Source: Arthrobacter sp. Soil764 (GTDB taxonomy: Bacteria > Actinomycetota > Actinomycetes > Actinomycetales > Micrococcaceae). Taken from it: a stretch of 64,000 nucleotides of DNA. The translations under genes and the position numbers were made by a program. Of the stretch, positions 14,570 to 24,224 are shown piece after piece. How positions within the stretch are numbered: position 1 is the first letter of the stretch; each line of letters starts with the position of its first letter. The stretch spans positions 186,001 through 250,000 of the forward strand of contig NZ_LMSI01000022.1 in assembly GCF_001428075.1 (NCBI RefSeq). Direction: 5' to 3'. The notes under the pieces are model-generated. The model did not search any database and was not told the DNA's origin. It saw nothing but the letters and a program-made list of their open reading frames with translations.

Positions 14570-16582
14570 TTACTCCAGGCCGCGGCGCTTTAGCAGCGGC
14601 TCCAGGCGCGCGTCGCGGCCCCTCAGGATCCGGAACGAGTCCAAGGGGTCGCGGCTGTTGCCGCGGGAGAGCAGCTCCTGGCGGAACCGTTCGCCGTTGG
14701 CACGGGTCAGGCCGCCGTTCTCGCGGAACCAGTCCACGGTTTCGGCGTCCAGCACCTCGCTCCAGATATAGGAGTAGTAGCCCGCCGCGTATCCGGCCCC
14801 CGCGAAGATGTGCTGGAAGTATCCGGTCCGGTACCGCGGCGGAATCAAGGGGTGGGCAATTCCGGCGGAAGCCAGGGCCTTGGCCTCGAACTCCAACGCG
14901 TCCCCGGGAACGCCGCCCGGCTCCAGCACATGCCATGCCAGGTCAAGAAGGGCAGCTCCCAGGTACTCCGCGGTGGCAAAACCCTCACCCCAGAGCCGGG
15001 ACTCCTCCAGCCGGTCGACGATGTCCTGCGGAAGTGGCTGGCCGGTGAGATGGTGGCGTGCGTAGTTGGACAACACCTCCGGCCACATGATCCACATTTC
15101 GTTCACCTGCGAGGGATACTCCACGAAGTCCCGCGGCACGGCAGTCCCCGAGAAGCGAGGATAGGTAACGTTGGAGAACAGGCCGTGCAGCGCGTGGCCG
15201 AACTCGTGGAACAGGGTCCGCAGCTCGTCCAGGGTGAGAAGAGTCGGCTCGCCGGCGGGCGGCTTGGAAATGTTGAGGGTATTGACCACCACGGGCTGGG
15301 TGCCCAGCAGGTCCGACTGGTCAACGAGCGAGTTCATCCACGCGCCGCCCCGCTTCGATTCACGCGCGTAGTAGTCGCCCAGGAACAGCCCCAGTGCACT
15401 GCCGTCCTCATTGCGTACTTCCCAGATGCGCACGTCCGGGTGGTAGCCCTGGAGATCGGCCCGCTCGTGGAAAGTGATCCCATACAGCGACGTGGCTGCA
15501 AAGAAGACGCCGTCGGTGATGGTGCGGTTGAGTTCAAAGTAGGGCCTGAGTGCCTGTTCGTCGACGTCGTATTTTTCCCGCCGCACCTTCGCAGAGTAGT
15601 AGGCCCAGTCCCAGGCTTCCAGCGGGTGGCCGGCAACCTCGGCCAGCGCTGCCGCCTCGGCGTCGGCGTTGCGGATCGCGGCCGACGCCATCCGGTTCAG
15701 CATGGTCCGGACGGCTTCGAAATCCGGGGCGGTCTGGCGGTCCGCCACCAGCTCTGCATAGTTGTCGAATCCCAGCAAACTTGCCTTCTCCGCCCGCAGC
15801 TCCGCCATTGACCTGGCGAGGTCAAGGACATCCAGGCTGCCGCCGTCGCTGCCCCTCGCTACGGAAGCTTCAAACAGTCGACGGCGGATGTCCCGGTTCT
15901 CGAGGGCGGCCAGTGCAGGCTGGTTGCCGGGCTGGATCAGGGTGAGCAGGTATTTTCCGTCGTGACCGGCGGCGCGGGCTGCTTCTGCAGCACTGGCGAC
16001 GTCGTCGGCCGGCAGTCCGGCCAAGTCGCTTACATCGTCCAGCAGCAGTGCGGCGGACTTCATCCCTTCCTTGACCCGCTGGCCGAACTCGGTGCCCAGC
16101 CGGGCCAGTTCGGCGTTGATGGCGCGCAGCCGTTCCTGGCCCGGTGCTTCAAGCTGGATGCCTGATTGGCGGAACTCCTTGAGGTATTCCTCCACCAGGC
16201 GGGCGGACTCGGGATCGCAGTTTTCCGTACCAATGGCGGCAAAGCGCTCATAGAGACCCCTGTTGAGGTACACCTCGTCCTGGTGGGCGGAGAACCGCGG
16301 GGACAGCTCCGTTTCGAGCTCCCGGATCTGCTCTGTTGCGTCGGCAGACACCAGGGTGAAGAACGCCGCGGCCGCGCGGTTCAGCAGCTGCCCGGAGCGT
16401 TCCATGGCCAGGGCCGTGTTCTCGAACGTGGCTGGCTGGGCATTGCCGGTGATGGTCCTGATCTCGTCCAGGTGGGCAGACAATCCTGCCTCGATTGCTT
16501 CCCGGTACTCCTCCGCAGTGAGGGCCTCGAAGGGCGGCAGGCCGTAGGACAGGGGACTGGCGGCAAGAAGCGGGTTGGTCAT
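14570..16582 (-). CDS. M3-family zinc oligopeptidase (Dcp/oligopeptidase A-like)
   Basis: The 670-residue cytoplasmic metallopeptidase carries HEFGHALHG (His459, Glu460, His463) with the downstream glutamate region, and the typical M3 tail motif HIFAGAGYAAGYYSYIWSEVLDAE. The family clips peptides of up to about 20 residues. Length matches the dipeptidyl carboxypeptidase/oligopeptidase A subgroup. No signal peptide is visible. It is divergent from the flavoprotein gene and convergent with pdxS. Confidence 0.93.
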   Translation of the reverse strand: MTNPLLAASPLSYGLPPFEALTAEEYREAIEAGLSAHLDEIRTITGNAQPATFENTALAMERSGQLLNRAAAAFFTLVSADATEQIRELETELSPRFSAHQDEVYLNRGLYERFAAIGTENCDPESARLVEEYLKEFRQSGIQLEAPGQERLRAINAELARLGTEFGQRVKEGMKSAALLLDDVSDLAGLPADDVASAAEAARAAGHDGKYLLTLIQPGNQPALAALENRDIRRRLFEASVARGSDGGSLDVLDLARSMAELRAEKASLLGFDNYAELVADRQTAPDFEAVRTMLNRMASAAIRNADAEAAALAEVAGHPLEAWDWAYYSAKVRREKYDVDEQALRPYFELNRTITDGVFFAATSLYGITFHERADLQGYHPDVRIWEVRNEDGSALGLFLGDYYARESKRGGAWMNSLVDQSDLLGTQPVVVNTLNISKPPAGEPTLLTLDELRTLFHEFGHALHGLFSNVTYPRFSGTAVPRDFVEYPSQVNEMWIMWPEVLSNYARHHLTGQPLPQDIVDRLEESRLWGEGFATAEYLGAALLDLAWHVLEPGGVPGDALEFEAKALASAGIAHPLIPPRYRTGYFQHIFAGAGYAAGYYSYIWSEVLDAETVDWFRENGGLTRANGERFRQELLSRGNSRDPLDSFRILRGRDARLEPLLKRRGLE

Positions 16583-16652
16583 GGGCTAAACCTTTCACAG
16601 CGGGACAGGCTTCTCAATTGCGGGCTGGGCGCGTCCTCCCAGCTGGTAACCC

Positions 16653-16658
16653 TACAAT
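16653..16658 (+). promoter_or_regulatory. candidate -10 box for the ferric-reductase-like gene
   Basis: TACAAT in an otherwise GC-rich divergent intergenic region, about 90 bp upstream of ATG 16747. No convincing -35 element is visible. Confidence 0.3.
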
Positions 16659-16746
16659 GGCCGCTATACGGTCCGGCCCGGACCGCATTCACCGCGTCCT
16701 GCAGGGGACGCGCAACGGTTTGTCAATGATGAAAGGACCGTGGCCC

Positions 16747-18108
16747 ATGACCAAGGGTGGCACCGGGCAGGGGGCCTTCTTCCGGGGAATGCCGTTCCGG
16801 TGGGTCGGCCCGGGCGCAATCGTGGTGCTGGCGATGGCCTACGGCATCTTCTGGTTCCTTGCACGGCCGGCGGGCGAACCCGTCCTGGGGCATGTAGGGC
16901 AACTCTTCGGCGGCGAATCCGTCCTGCTGTATTCGATCGCGCTGGTCCTGGTCAGCACCCTGCCCCACGTTGAACCTGTTTTCGGCGGCATCGACCACGC
17001 AGCCATCTGGCACCGCAGGGCGGCGATGACGGCAACCATCCTCTTGCTGCCGCATATCGAACTTGCCGCCAATCCAGAGGCAACCAGCGTGGGCAAGACG
17101 TTGGCCGTGATTGCCATCAGCGGGCTCGCCGCGTTGGTTGTATGGGCAGTCCTGCCACGCTGGCGGACCATACTTCCCGCGCCTGTCCGCAGGCTGGTCC
17201 GCACCTCGTTGGAGACCAGGCCGGTCCAGCTGGCCGCCCGCCTGCTGGGTGGCTACGAGCGGTGGCGCGGCTTCCACCGGCTGACGGGCCTGTTCCTGGC
17301 CGCCGGATTCCTGCACGGCCTGCTCGATGCCAGTGCGTTCGAGGCTGTGCCCGCACTTCGCTGGAGCTACGTGGCCATCGGTGGAACCGGGTTGGGCTTC
17401 TATGCCTACCGCGAACTGCTGGCACGGCATTTCCTGCCCCACCACGACTACCAGGTGGCAGCGGTTCGGCCGGTTGCGCCGGACCTGGTGGAAGTAGCAC
17501 TGCGGCCCCTGGGCCGGCCGCTGGCCTTCAAGCCCGGGCAGTTCGCCATGGTCTACCTGGAAACAGCGGATGGCTGGCAGCGGCACCCCTTTTCCATTTC
17601 GGGGCCGGCGCTGGAAGGCGGAATCAGCATTACGGTCAAGGCGCTGGGCGACCATACGGCCAGGCTTCCGGACATGGTCCAGCCGGGTATGCCGGCCGTG
17701 GTTGGCGGACCCTACGGACGCTTTGACCGGCACCGCGGAACAGCGCATCAGGTCTGGATTGCCGGCGGTGTGGGAATCACGCCCTTCCTCAGCTGGCTGC
17801 GGTCCCTGGACGGCGGGCTCCAGGACGATGTCCATTTCTTCGTCACCTCAGCGGGCCCGTCCCCCTTTGCCGATGAGATCTTAGCCATCGCCCGGGACCA
17901 GCCACGGCTCACGGTCCACTTGGTGGACACCGTGAAGGATGGACGGCTGACCCCGGAGGCGGTACTGGCCGCCATAGGTACCGGACCCCGCGCGCTCTCG
18001 GTATTCATGGGCGGACCGGACGCCATGCTGCGGCAGTTCCGCAAAGCCTTCCGGGCCGCGGGGGTCCGCAGGGCCAACATCCACCGGGAGTATTTCCAGT
18101 GGCGGTGA
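16747..18108 (+). CDS. ferric reductase-like transmembrane flavoprotein (FNR-type oxidoreductase)
   Basis: The 453-residue protein has an N-terminal half of about six membrane helices (residues 15-215), with histidines that could bind heme, and a C-terminal ferredoxin-NADP reductase module. The FAD motif is RHPFSIS (about 279-285), and the NAD(P)-binding motif is GGVGITPFLSWLRSL (about 339-353); it ends in a typical reductase tail (REYFQW). The family moves electrons from NAD(P)H across the membrane to ferric iron or other acceptors. GAAAGGA lies nine bases before ATG 16747, so this start is preferred over ATG 16726. It appears monocistronic. Confidence 0.83.
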   Translation: MTKGGTGQGAFFRGMPFRWVGPGAIVVLAMAYGIFWFLARPAGEPVLGHVGQLFGGESVLLYSIALVLVSTLPHVEPVFGGIDHAAIWHRRAAMTATILLLPHIELAANPEATSVGKTLAVIAISGLAALVVWAVLPRWRTILPAPVRRLVRTSLETRPVQLAARLLGGYERWRGFHRLTGLFLAAGFLHGLLDASAFEAVPALRWSYVAIGGTGLGFYAYRELLARHFLPHHDYQVAAVRPVAPDLVEVALRPLGRPLAFKPGQFAMVYLETADGWQRHPFSISGPALEGGISITVKALGDHTARLPDMVQPGMPAVVGGPYGRFDRHRGTAHQVWIAGGVGITPFLSWLRSLDGGLQDDVHFFVTSAGPSPFADEILAIARDQPRLTVHLVDTVKDGRLTPEAVLAAIGTGPRALSVFMGGPDAMLRQFRKAFRAAGVRRANIHREYFQWR

Positions 18109-18172
18109 CCTGCGATACGGCAGTCCGGCAGGATTGCCGTTCAGCGGTGGTTAAGGTCAGGAATGTCCCACG

Positions 18173-18928
18173 TCAGCGGGGCCGCCGGGCAGCGTGCTCA
18201 CGGGCCAGGACGGCGTAGGTGTCGTCCGGGTTGCCCGGGGAGAAGCTGCCGAACTTCCGCTCCGCCGCGGTGCGGATCAGGAAGTCGGCAATGGCGGGGT
18301 TCTTGGGCAGCAGCGAGCCGTGAAGGTAGCTGGCAACGATGTTGCGGTACCGGGCCCCTTCATGGCCGTCGTTGCTGTTGTTTCCCGTTCCCTTGGCCAC
18401 GGTACCGAGAGGCCGCACACCGCTGCCCAGCGTGGTCTGGCCGCTGTGGTTTTCGTAGCCCAGGACTTCGCCGAACTCCGTGGTGGAGACCTTGACGTTG
18501 CCGATCAGGCGCTCATCGCTGCCGTGGGTTTCCACGTCCAGGATGCCGATGCCGGGAATGACGGCGCCGGTGCGGGTTTTGAAGTACCGGCCAAAGAGCT
18601 GGTAGAGACCGCAAATGACCAGCATCGGCGCACCGTCCTCGGCCAGTTCCTTGAGCTGGCCGGCCCGTGCCTGCAGATCGTCCTGGATCACCAGTTGCCC
18701 GCTGTCCTGGCCTCCGCCGCCGACAATGATGTCCACGTCCTCGGGGAAGGGGTCGCCCACGTTGTACTCCAGCAGTTCCGGGGTGTACCCGTGCCAGTCG
18801 ATCCGGCGCTTCAGGACCAGGGCGTTGCCCCAGTCGCCGTAAATGTTCATGTCTCGCGGGTAGAGCTGGACCACGCGGAGGATTCCCTTGGATTGGCCGC
18901 CGGCGGCCGCTGCTTCTGCCGGATTCAC
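18173..18928 (-). CDS. gatD: lipid II isoglutaminyl synthase glutaminase subunit GatD
   Basis: This 251-residue class I (CobB/CobQ-like) glutamine amidotransferase has the nucleophile Cys106 in MLVICGLYQ and the catalytic histidine His203 in YLHGSLLPKNP. It hydrolyses glutamine and passes ammonia to MurT for amidation of D-iso-glutamate in lipid II. GTG 18928 overlaps the MurT stop as GTGA, tightly coupling the pair; an in-frame ATG at 18997 lies inside murT and is rejected. The conserved N-terminus (LRVVQLYPRDMNIYGDWGN) supports this. Confidence 0.92.
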   Translation of the reverse strand: MNPAEAAAAGGQSKGILRVVQLYPRDMNIYGDWGNALVLKRRIDWHGYTPELLEYNVGDPFPEDVDIIVGGGGQDSGQLVIQDDLQARAGQLKELAEDGAPMLVICGLYQLFGRYFKTRTGAVIPGIGILDVETHGSDERLIGNVKVSTTEFGEVLGYENHSGQTTLGSGVRPLGTVAKGTGNNSNDGHEGARYRNIVASYLHGSLLPKNPAIADFLIRTAAERKFGSFSPGNPDDTYAVLAREHAARRPR

Positions 18929-20217
18929 GAGACAACCTCCACGGTGGTGATTTTGGCCAGCTCGCGGCGGATGGCCAGCATAGCGGTGTAGGTACAAAAG
19001 ATGCGTTTTGGCTTGTCCCGGCCTTCCCGGATAAAGGCCGCCAGTGCGGCGGAGATATCGGTCTGCACCGCTCCGACCCGGACGTCGTCGTACTGGAGCC
19101 GCAGCGCCATGTCGTAGGCGCGTGATCCGGTGAGCACGTCCACGCCGCCTTCGCGCAGGGAGTCGAATTCCACGTCCCAGAGCCAGGACATGTCCCGTCC
19201 ATCTGCGTAGTTGTCGTTGATGGCGATCATGGTGGCGTAGCCCTCGGCGGGGAAGGATTTCAGTCCAAGCCGGAAACCGCTGGGGTTCTTCACCAGCACA
19301 AGGTCCAGCGGACGGCCATCGACGGTAAGGCTTTCACCGCGGCCAAAGGCCGGCGCCACCTTGGACAGGGCTTCGAGCAAGGTGGCATGGTCTGCGGCGG
19401 CGGCACCTCCGCCGCAGATGCTGCGTGCCAGCGTCAGAGCCGCGGCAGCGTTGAAAATGTTGTACACACCGCGCAGCTTCATCGCCGTGGTGACCGTACC
19501 GCCGTCGTACTCAAACTCGGCGCTGTCCGCGCCCACTTTGCGGAGTACGACGTCGGCCGCGGGCTTTTCCGGCAGGCCCGCCGGGGCGGGGGAGCCTGGG
19601 GCGGCGCGCATGTCATCGTCGTTGGGAAAGGTGCCCAGCAGGGAGTCGTCAAGGCCGAAGTACTTGACCTCCTGTCCCGTGAGCGTGTCCGCGATCCTGG
19701 CAACCCTTGGGTCCTCGCGGTTCAGGACAACCGTTCCGGTGGTTTTGGCAGCGATGTGCTGCAGGAGCTGCGCCGTTTTGTCGATCTCGCCGAAGCGGTC
19801 CAGCTGGTCGCGCAGCACGTTGAGGAGCAGACAGTACCGGGGCGGGACGCTGTTCACGAAATGGACAGCATGGGCTTCGTCCAATTCCAGCACTGCGATG
19901 TCCGCGTCCAGCCGGCCGCGGAGGTCCACTTCGCCCAGCAGGGCCGCCGCCACACCCCGGGTGAAGTTGCTGCCGGTGCGGTTGGTGAAGACCTTCAGGC
20001 CCTGGCTTTCCAGCAGTTCAACCACCATTTTGGTGGTGGTGGTCTTGCCGTTGGTGCCGCTGACCACCGCCACGCCGTGGGGCAGCGTGGTGAGTGTCCG
20101 CCGCATGAAGCCGGGGTCGATTTTCTCAACCACGAGTCCTGGAAGGGCGGACCCGCCGCCCCGCAGCCGGGACACCCTGCGGACCAGCTTGCCGAGCGGA
20201 ACACTGAAGAAGACCAT
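18925..20217 (-). CDS. murT: lipid II isoglutaminyl synthase ligase subunit MurT
   Basis: The 430-residue Mur-ligase-like protein has the P-loop SGTNGKTTT (53-61), the central Mur ligase motifs LELDEAH and LLLNVLRDQLDRFGE, and a C-terminal DUF1727 domain (VKNPSGFRLGL onward). MurT-GatD converts D-Glu to D-isoGln on lipid II, a step needed for normal cross-linking. It has only three cysteines in the regions checked, none paired. Where staphylococcal MurT has its inserted four-cysteine zinc ribbon, there is an Ala/Pro/Gly linker (196-222). ATG 20217 gives the family-typical MVFFSVPLGKLVR start. Confidence 0.92.
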   Translation of the reverse strand: MVFFSVPLGKLVRRVSRLRGGGSALPGLVVEKIDPGFMRRTLTTLPHGVAVVSGTNGKTTTTKMVVELLESQGLKVFTNRTGSNFTRGVAAALLGEVDLRGRLDADIAVLELDEAHAVHFVNSVPPRYCLLLNVLRDQLDRFGEIDKTAQLLQHIAAKTTGTVVLNREDPRVARIADTLTGQEVKYFGLDDSLLGTFPNDDDMRAAPGSPAPAGLPEKPAADVVLRKVGADSAEFEYDGGTVTTAMKLRGVYNIFNAAAALTLARSICGGGAAAADHATLLEALSKVAPAFGRGESLTVDGRPLDLVLVKNPSGFRLGLKSFPAEGYATMIAINDNYADGRDMSWLWDVEFDSLREGGVDVLTGSRAYDMALRLQYDDVRVGAVQTDISAALAAFIREGRDKPKRIFCTYTAMLAIRRELAKITTVEVVS

Positions 20218-20296
20218 GTTTTGAATATATCCCAGCAGCGGCATGCAACCTTTGCCGGCCGCGTCCGCACGGCAGCAGCGAAGGGGTTGTGGCACG

Positions 20297-20308
20297 TATG
20301 CTGGAGGG
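20297..20308 (+). promoter_or_regulatory. -10 box for leaderless pdxT
   Basis: TATGCT (20297-20302) is followed by exactly six bases (GGAGGG) and then ATG 20309. The GGAGGG touches the ATG, too close to serve as a ribosome site, so a transcript starting at the A of ATG is the better explanation. Confidence 0.45.
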
Positions 20309-21019
20309 ATGACAAACCCCCCTTCTGCTGCTCCTGCGCGCGTGGGATCGGGCCTGCGGATTGGCGTCCTGGCCCTCCAGGGAGACTTCCGCGAGCACCT
20401 GCGCGCCGCCGAAGCCACCGGTGCCCGGGGTGTGGCTGTCCGCCGCCCCGGGGAGCTGGACGGCCTGGACGGCCTCATCATTCCCGGTGGCGAGTCCACC
20501 ACGATCGACAAGCTGGCGCGGGCTTTTGACCTTGCCGACCCGCTCCGCAAGTACATCGCCGAGGGCCTGCCTGTCTACGGCTCCTGCGCAGGGATGATCC
20601 TGCTGGCCTCTGATATCGCCGATCCCGCCACCGATCTTTCGGGTGCCCCCCAGCAGACGTTCGGCGGCCTGGACATCACTGTCCGCCGCAATGCCTTCGG
20701 CCGGCAGCGCGAGTCCTTTGAAACCGACCTGGACTTCAAGGGACTGGACTTCAGCGCCACCGAATCGGGCGTTGAACCCGTGCACGCCGTATTCATCCGC
20801 GGCCCCTGGGTGGAGCGGGTGGGCGCGGACGTGGAGGTCCTGGCCCAGGTGGAACCGGCGGACCCCGACCAGGCGTCCCACGCCGCATCGCTCCCGGGGA
20901 CGGCTAGAATTGTCGCAGTGCGTTCCGGCCAGCTGCTGGCCACCTCCTTCCATCCGGAAGTGACCGGCGAGAAACGCGTACACGAACTTTTTATCCGCAT
21001 GATCAGAGGAGAAGCGTAA
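20309..21019 (+). CDS. pdxT: pyridoxal 5'-phosphate synthase glutaminase subunit PdxT
   Basis: The 236-residue class I glutaminase has IPGGEST (58-64), the nucleophile Cys93 in [11 protein letters not shown] and the His/Glu pair in [10 protein letters not shown]. It feeds ammonia to PdxS for de novo PLP. It is slightly longer than usual (about 190-200) because of an Ala/Pro-rich N-terminal extension and a loop at [12 protein letters not shown]. It is separated from pdxS by murT-gatD and two other genes. Four bases separate it from yebC, which probably shares the transcript. Confidence 0.94.
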   Translation: MTNPPSAAPARVGSGLRIGVLALQGDFREHLRAAEATGARGVAVRRPGELDGLDGLIIPGGESTTIDKLARAFDLADPLRKYIAEGLPVYGSCAGMILLASDIADPATDLSGAPQQTFGGLDITVRRNAFGRQRESFETDLDFKGLDFSATESGVEPVHAVFIRGPWVERVGADVEVLAQVEPADPDQASHAASLPGTARIVAVRSGQLLATSFHPEVTGEKRVHELFIRMIRGEA

Positions 21020-21022
21020 AGC

Positions 21023-21778
21023 ATGTCAGGCCACTCCAAATGGGCAACGACCAAGCACAAAAAGGCGATCATTGACAGCCGCCGCGCAAAGTCGTTCGCC
21101 AAGCTGATCAAGAACATCGAAGTTGCCGCCAGGATGGGCGGCCCGGACCTCGCCGGCAACCCCGGCCTGGAACTTGCCGTCACCAAGGCGAAGAAAACCT
21201 CCGTCCCCAATGACAACATCGACCGTGCCATCAAGCGCGGCGCCGGCCTCACCGGCGAAGTGGTGGACTACACCGAGATCATGTACGAAGCCCGCGGTCC
21301 CCAGGGCTCCGCGCTGCTGATCGAGTGCCTTACCGACAACAAGAACCGTGCAGCTTCCGAGGTACGCCTGGCCATTTCCCGCAATGGGGGGACCATCGCC
21401 GACCCCGGCTCCGTCAGTTATCTTTTCACCCGCAAGGGCGTCGTGAACCTGCCCAAGAACGGCCTCAGCGAGGACGATGTCCTGATGGCCGTCCTCGAGG
21501 CAGGCGCGGAGGAAGTCAAGGACAACGGCGAGACGTTCGAGATCCACTCGGAACCGGGTGATCTTCCCGCCATCCGCGAGGCCCTCAAGGAAGCCGGCAT
21601 CGAGTACGACACCGACGAAGTCGAGTTCGTGCCCTCCATGCAGGTGGAGCTGGATGTGGACGGCGCCCGCAAGTTCCTGAAGCTTGCCGATGCCCTCGAA
21701 GACCTCGACGACGTCCAGAACGTCTACAGCAACGCCGACCTCAGCGACGAAGTCCAGGCTGCCCTGGAATCCGAGTGA
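21023..21778 (+). CDS. yebC: YebC/PmpR/TACO1-family protein
   Basis: The 251-residue protein opens with the family signature [23 protein letters not shown] and contains NIDRAIKRG and the acidic C-terminal [12 protein letters not shown]. Members were named transcription regulators, and recent work also places YebC proteins at the ribosome, easing translation of proline-rich stretches. It is next to ruvC, as in many bacteria. Strong AGAGGAG upstream. Confidence 0.95.
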   Translation: MSGHSKWATTKHKKAIIDSRRAKSFAKLIKNIEVAARMGGPDLAGNPGLELAVTKAKKTSVPNDNIDRAIKRGAGLTGEVVDYTEIMYEARGPQGSALLIECLTDNKNRAASEVRLAISRNGGTIADPGSVSYLFTRKGVVNLPKNGLSEDDVLMAVLEAGAEEVKDNGETFEIHSEPGDLPAIREALKEAGIEYDTDEVEFVPSMQVELDVDGARKFLKLADALEDLDDVQNVYSNADLSDEVQAALESE

Positions 21779-21810
21779 CGCCCGGCGGTGCCAGCTGAAA
21801 CTGCACGCCT

Positions 21811-22389
21811 GTGACGCTGCGCGTACTCGGGGTTGACCCGGGACTGACCCGTTGCGGCATTGGCGTGGTGGACGTCGAGCGGAACAGGCGTGCCACCATG
21901 GTGGCTGTTGGCGTGGTGGGCACCTCGCCCGAGGAGTCGCTGGACCAGCGGCTCCTGGTGATCGCCCTGGCCATCGACGAGTGGCTGGACCGCTACGAAC
22001 CCCAGGTGCTCGCCGTCGAACGCGTCTTTTCCCAGCTCAACGTCAGCACGGTCATGGGCGTGGCCCAGGCCTCCGGCGTGGTCATTGCCGCCGCCGCACG
22101 CCGCGGAATCCCCGTAGCGTTGCACACGCCGTCGGAAGTCAAAGCCGCGGTGACCGGAAGCGGATCCTCCAACAAGGACGCCGTGACCAAACTGGTCACC
22201 AAGATCCTGCGCCTTGACGCACCGCCGCGCCCGGCCGACGCAGCGGACGCCCTGGCGCTGGCCATCACGCACGCGTGGCGCGCGGGAAGCGGTGCGGCCG
22301 TAGCCACCACGGGTCCCGGCAGTTCATCACTGACGCCTGCCCAGCGGGCCTGGGCCGATGCTGAGGCCAAGGCGCGCCGTGCACGGTGA
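21811..22389 (+). CDS. ruvC: Holliday junction endodeoxyribonuclease RuvC
   Basis: The 192-residue protein has the RNase H-like active site: Asp9 in [21 protein letters not shown] with its glutamate, and the C-terminal acidic [12 protein letters not shown]. It cleaves Holliday junctions symmetrically in complex with RuvAB. The tail of about 30 residues after the fold is Ala/Ser-rich and probably disordered. Starts with GTG. Confidence 0.95.
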   Translation: MTLRVLGVDPGLTRCGIGVVDVERNRRATMVAVGVVGTSPEESLDQRLLVIALAIDEWLDRYEPQVLAVERVFSQLNVSTVMGVAQASGVVIAAAARRGIPVALHTPSEVKAAVTGSGSSNKDAVTKLVTKILRLDAPPRPADAADALALAITHAWRAGSGAAVATTGPGSSSLTPAQRAWADAEAKARRAR

Positions 22390-22413
22390 TGTCCCTGCCG
22401 CTTGCTAGGGTAT

Positions 22414-22429
22414 TCGTAGATATGTTCGG
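22414..22429 (+). promoter_or_regulatory. possible LexA box upstream of ruvA
   Basis: TCGTAGATATGTTCGG matches TCGAAC-N4-GTTCGA at 9 of 12 positions, with the right half nearly intact. It lies in the 88-bp ruvC-ruvA gap beside AT-rich sequence suited to a promoter. It is weaker than the perfect dyad before dnaE2. Confidence 0.45.
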
Positions 22430-22477
22430 ATAGCCGGGTCCTCACTGTGAGGCCGGCGGTACAACGGGAGCCCGGCC

Positions 22478-23122
22478 TTGATCAGTTTCCTCCGCGGAAC
22501 CGTAGCGCATGTTGGCCTGTCCACGGCCGTGATCGACCTCAACGGTGCGGGGATGAGCGTCAATGCCACGCCGCAGACGCTCAGCCGGCTGCATGTTGGC
22601 GAACAGGGCCAGCTGTTCACGTCCCTGATTGTCCGGGAAGATTCGCTGACGCTCTTTGGCTTCGACTCCGACGACGAACGTGAGGTTTTTGACATCCTGC
22701 TCAGTGTCAGCGGGGTGGGTCCAAGACTTGCCCTTGCAGTCCTGGCCGTCCACGATCCCGAAGCCATCAGGGTTGCAGCGCACACAGGGGACAGCAAGAC
22801 CTTCACGAAGGTGCCGGGGATCGGTCCCAAGGTGGCCGGCAGGATCGTGCTGGAGCTGGCCGGAAAGCTCGTCCCGCACGGAACTGCCACTGCCCCTGGG
22901 GCCGCTACCCCTGCAGAAGCCGCCTGGAAGCCCCAAGTGGTGGCGGCCATGACCAGCCTGGGCTGGTCCGAGAAGGATGCCTCCAGCAGCATCGACAAAG
23001 CGCTGGCCGAGGACCCCGAAGTGTCCTTCCGCGGCAACGTGCCTGAAATCCTGCGCACCACGCTCCGATGGCTGGGCCAGGACGGCGCACGGGCAGGCAA
23101 CCGCGTAGGCAGCCGTGGCTGA
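22478..23122 (+). CDS. ruvA: Holliday junction DNA helicase subunit RuvA
   Basis: The 214-residue protein has the OB-fold ([25 protein letters not shown]), two helix-hairpin-helix motifs ([16 protein letters not shown] and [19 protein letters not shown]) and the C-terminal RuvB-binding domain after a flexible Ala/Pro linker. It is a junction-binding tetramer. TTG 22478 is the start, fixed by the conserved MISF and by GGGAG seven bases upstream. It overlaps ruvB by 8 bp. Confidence 0.95.
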   Translation: MISFLRGTVAHVGLSTAVIDLNGAGMSVNATPQTLSRLHVGEQGQLFTSLIVREDSLTLFGFDSDDEREVFDILLSVSGVGPRLALAVLAVHDPEAIRVAAHTGDSKTFTKVPGIGPKVAGRIVLELAGKLVPHGTATAPGAATPAEAAWKPQVVAAMTSLGWSEKDASSSIDKALAEDPEVSFRGNVPEILRTTLRWLGQDGARAGNRVGSRG

Positions 23123-24200
23123 ACCGTCCCTGGTTGCAGCGGGGGAGGAGCCGGAGGAGCGTGCCATTGAGGCAGCCCTTAGGCCAAAGAACCTGGACGA
23201 CTTCGTTGGCCAGCACCGGGTGCGCAAGCAGCTGTCGCTGGTGCTCCAGGCTTCCCGGATGCGCGGACGGACCGCTGACCATGTGCTCTTCTCCGGCCCT
23301 CCCGGCCTCGGCAAGACCACCCTGGCCATGATCGTTGCCGCTGAGATGAATGCCCCGCTCCGGCTCAGCAGCGGACCTGCCATCCAGCACGCCGGGGACC
23401 TCGCAGCAATCCTGTCCTCGCTCTCCGAGGGTGAGGTCCTGTTCCTCGACGAGATCCACCGGATGTCCCGGCCTGCTGAAGAAATGCTCTACATGGCCAT
23501 GGAAGACTTCCGCGTTGACATCGTGGTGGGCAAAGGCGCCGGTGCCACGGCCATCCCACTGGAGCTTCCGCCATTCACGCTGGTGGGCGCCACCACCCGC
23601 GCCGGCCTGCTCCCGGGACCCCTGCGCGACAGGTTCGGCTTCACCGGCCACCTCGAGTTCTACTCGGTCCCGGAGCTGGAACTGGTGCTGCGCCGTTCTG
23701 CCGGCCTGCTGGACCTGAAGGTCAATTCGGCCGGATTCGCTGAAATCGCCGGCCGTTCCCGCGGCACACCCCGTATCGCCAACCGGCTGCTGCGGCGTGT
23801 CCGGGACTGGGCGCTGGTGCACGGCGTCGAACAAATCGACGCCAGGACCGCCTCCGCTGCCCTGGATATGTATGAAGTGGACAAAAAGGGCCTGGACCGG
23901 CTGGACCGCGCAGTCCTCGATGCCCTCATCACCAAGTTCGGCGGCGGGCCCGTCGGTCTGTCCACCCTTGCCATCGCCGTCGGGGAAGAAACCGAAACGG
24001 TTGAGACTGTTGCCGAGCCCTTCCTGGTCCGGGAGGGCCTGCTGGGCCGCACGCCGCGCGGCAGGATCGCCATGGCGCCGGCCTGGACGCATCTGGGCTA
24101 CGCCATCCCGTCCGGCGTGTTCGCACAGGAGCAGCTTGACCTTTTCGAACCCGAAGACGCCGCTTCAACCGCGGAGGACTGGGCCCCGGAGAGCCAATAG
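23115..24200 (+). CDS. ruvB: Holliday junction branch migration ATPase RuvB
   Basis: The 361-residue AAA+ motor has Walker [12 protein letters not shown] (about 60-70), Walker B LFLDEIHR, sensor 1 [10 protein letters not shown], the arginine finger GPLRDRFG and a winged-helix C-terminus ([10 protein letters not shown]). It drives branch migration on RuvA-bound junctions. GTG start inside ruvA implies coupled translation. The last 20 residues are acidic and nonconserved. Confidence 0.97.
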   Translation: MAEPSLVAAGEEPEERAIEAALRPKNLDDFVGQHRVRKQLSLVLQASRMRGRTADHVLFSGPPGLGKTTLAMIVAAEMNAPLRLSSGPAIQHAGDLAAILSSLSEGEVLFLDEIHRMSRPAEEMLYMAMEDFRVDIVVGKGAGATAIPLELPPFTLVGATTRAGLLPGPLRDRFGFTGHLEFYSVPELELVLRRSAGLLDLKVNSAGFAEIAGRSRGTPRIANRLLRRVRDWALVHGVEQIDARTASAALDMYEVDKKGLDRLDRAVLDALITKFGGGPVGLSTLAIAVGEETETVETVAEPFLVREGLLGRTPRGRIAMAPAWTHLGYAIPSGVFAQEQLDLFEPEDAASTAEDWAPESQ

Positions 24201-24224
24201 CAGGCTGCCTCCAGCTTTTCCCTT

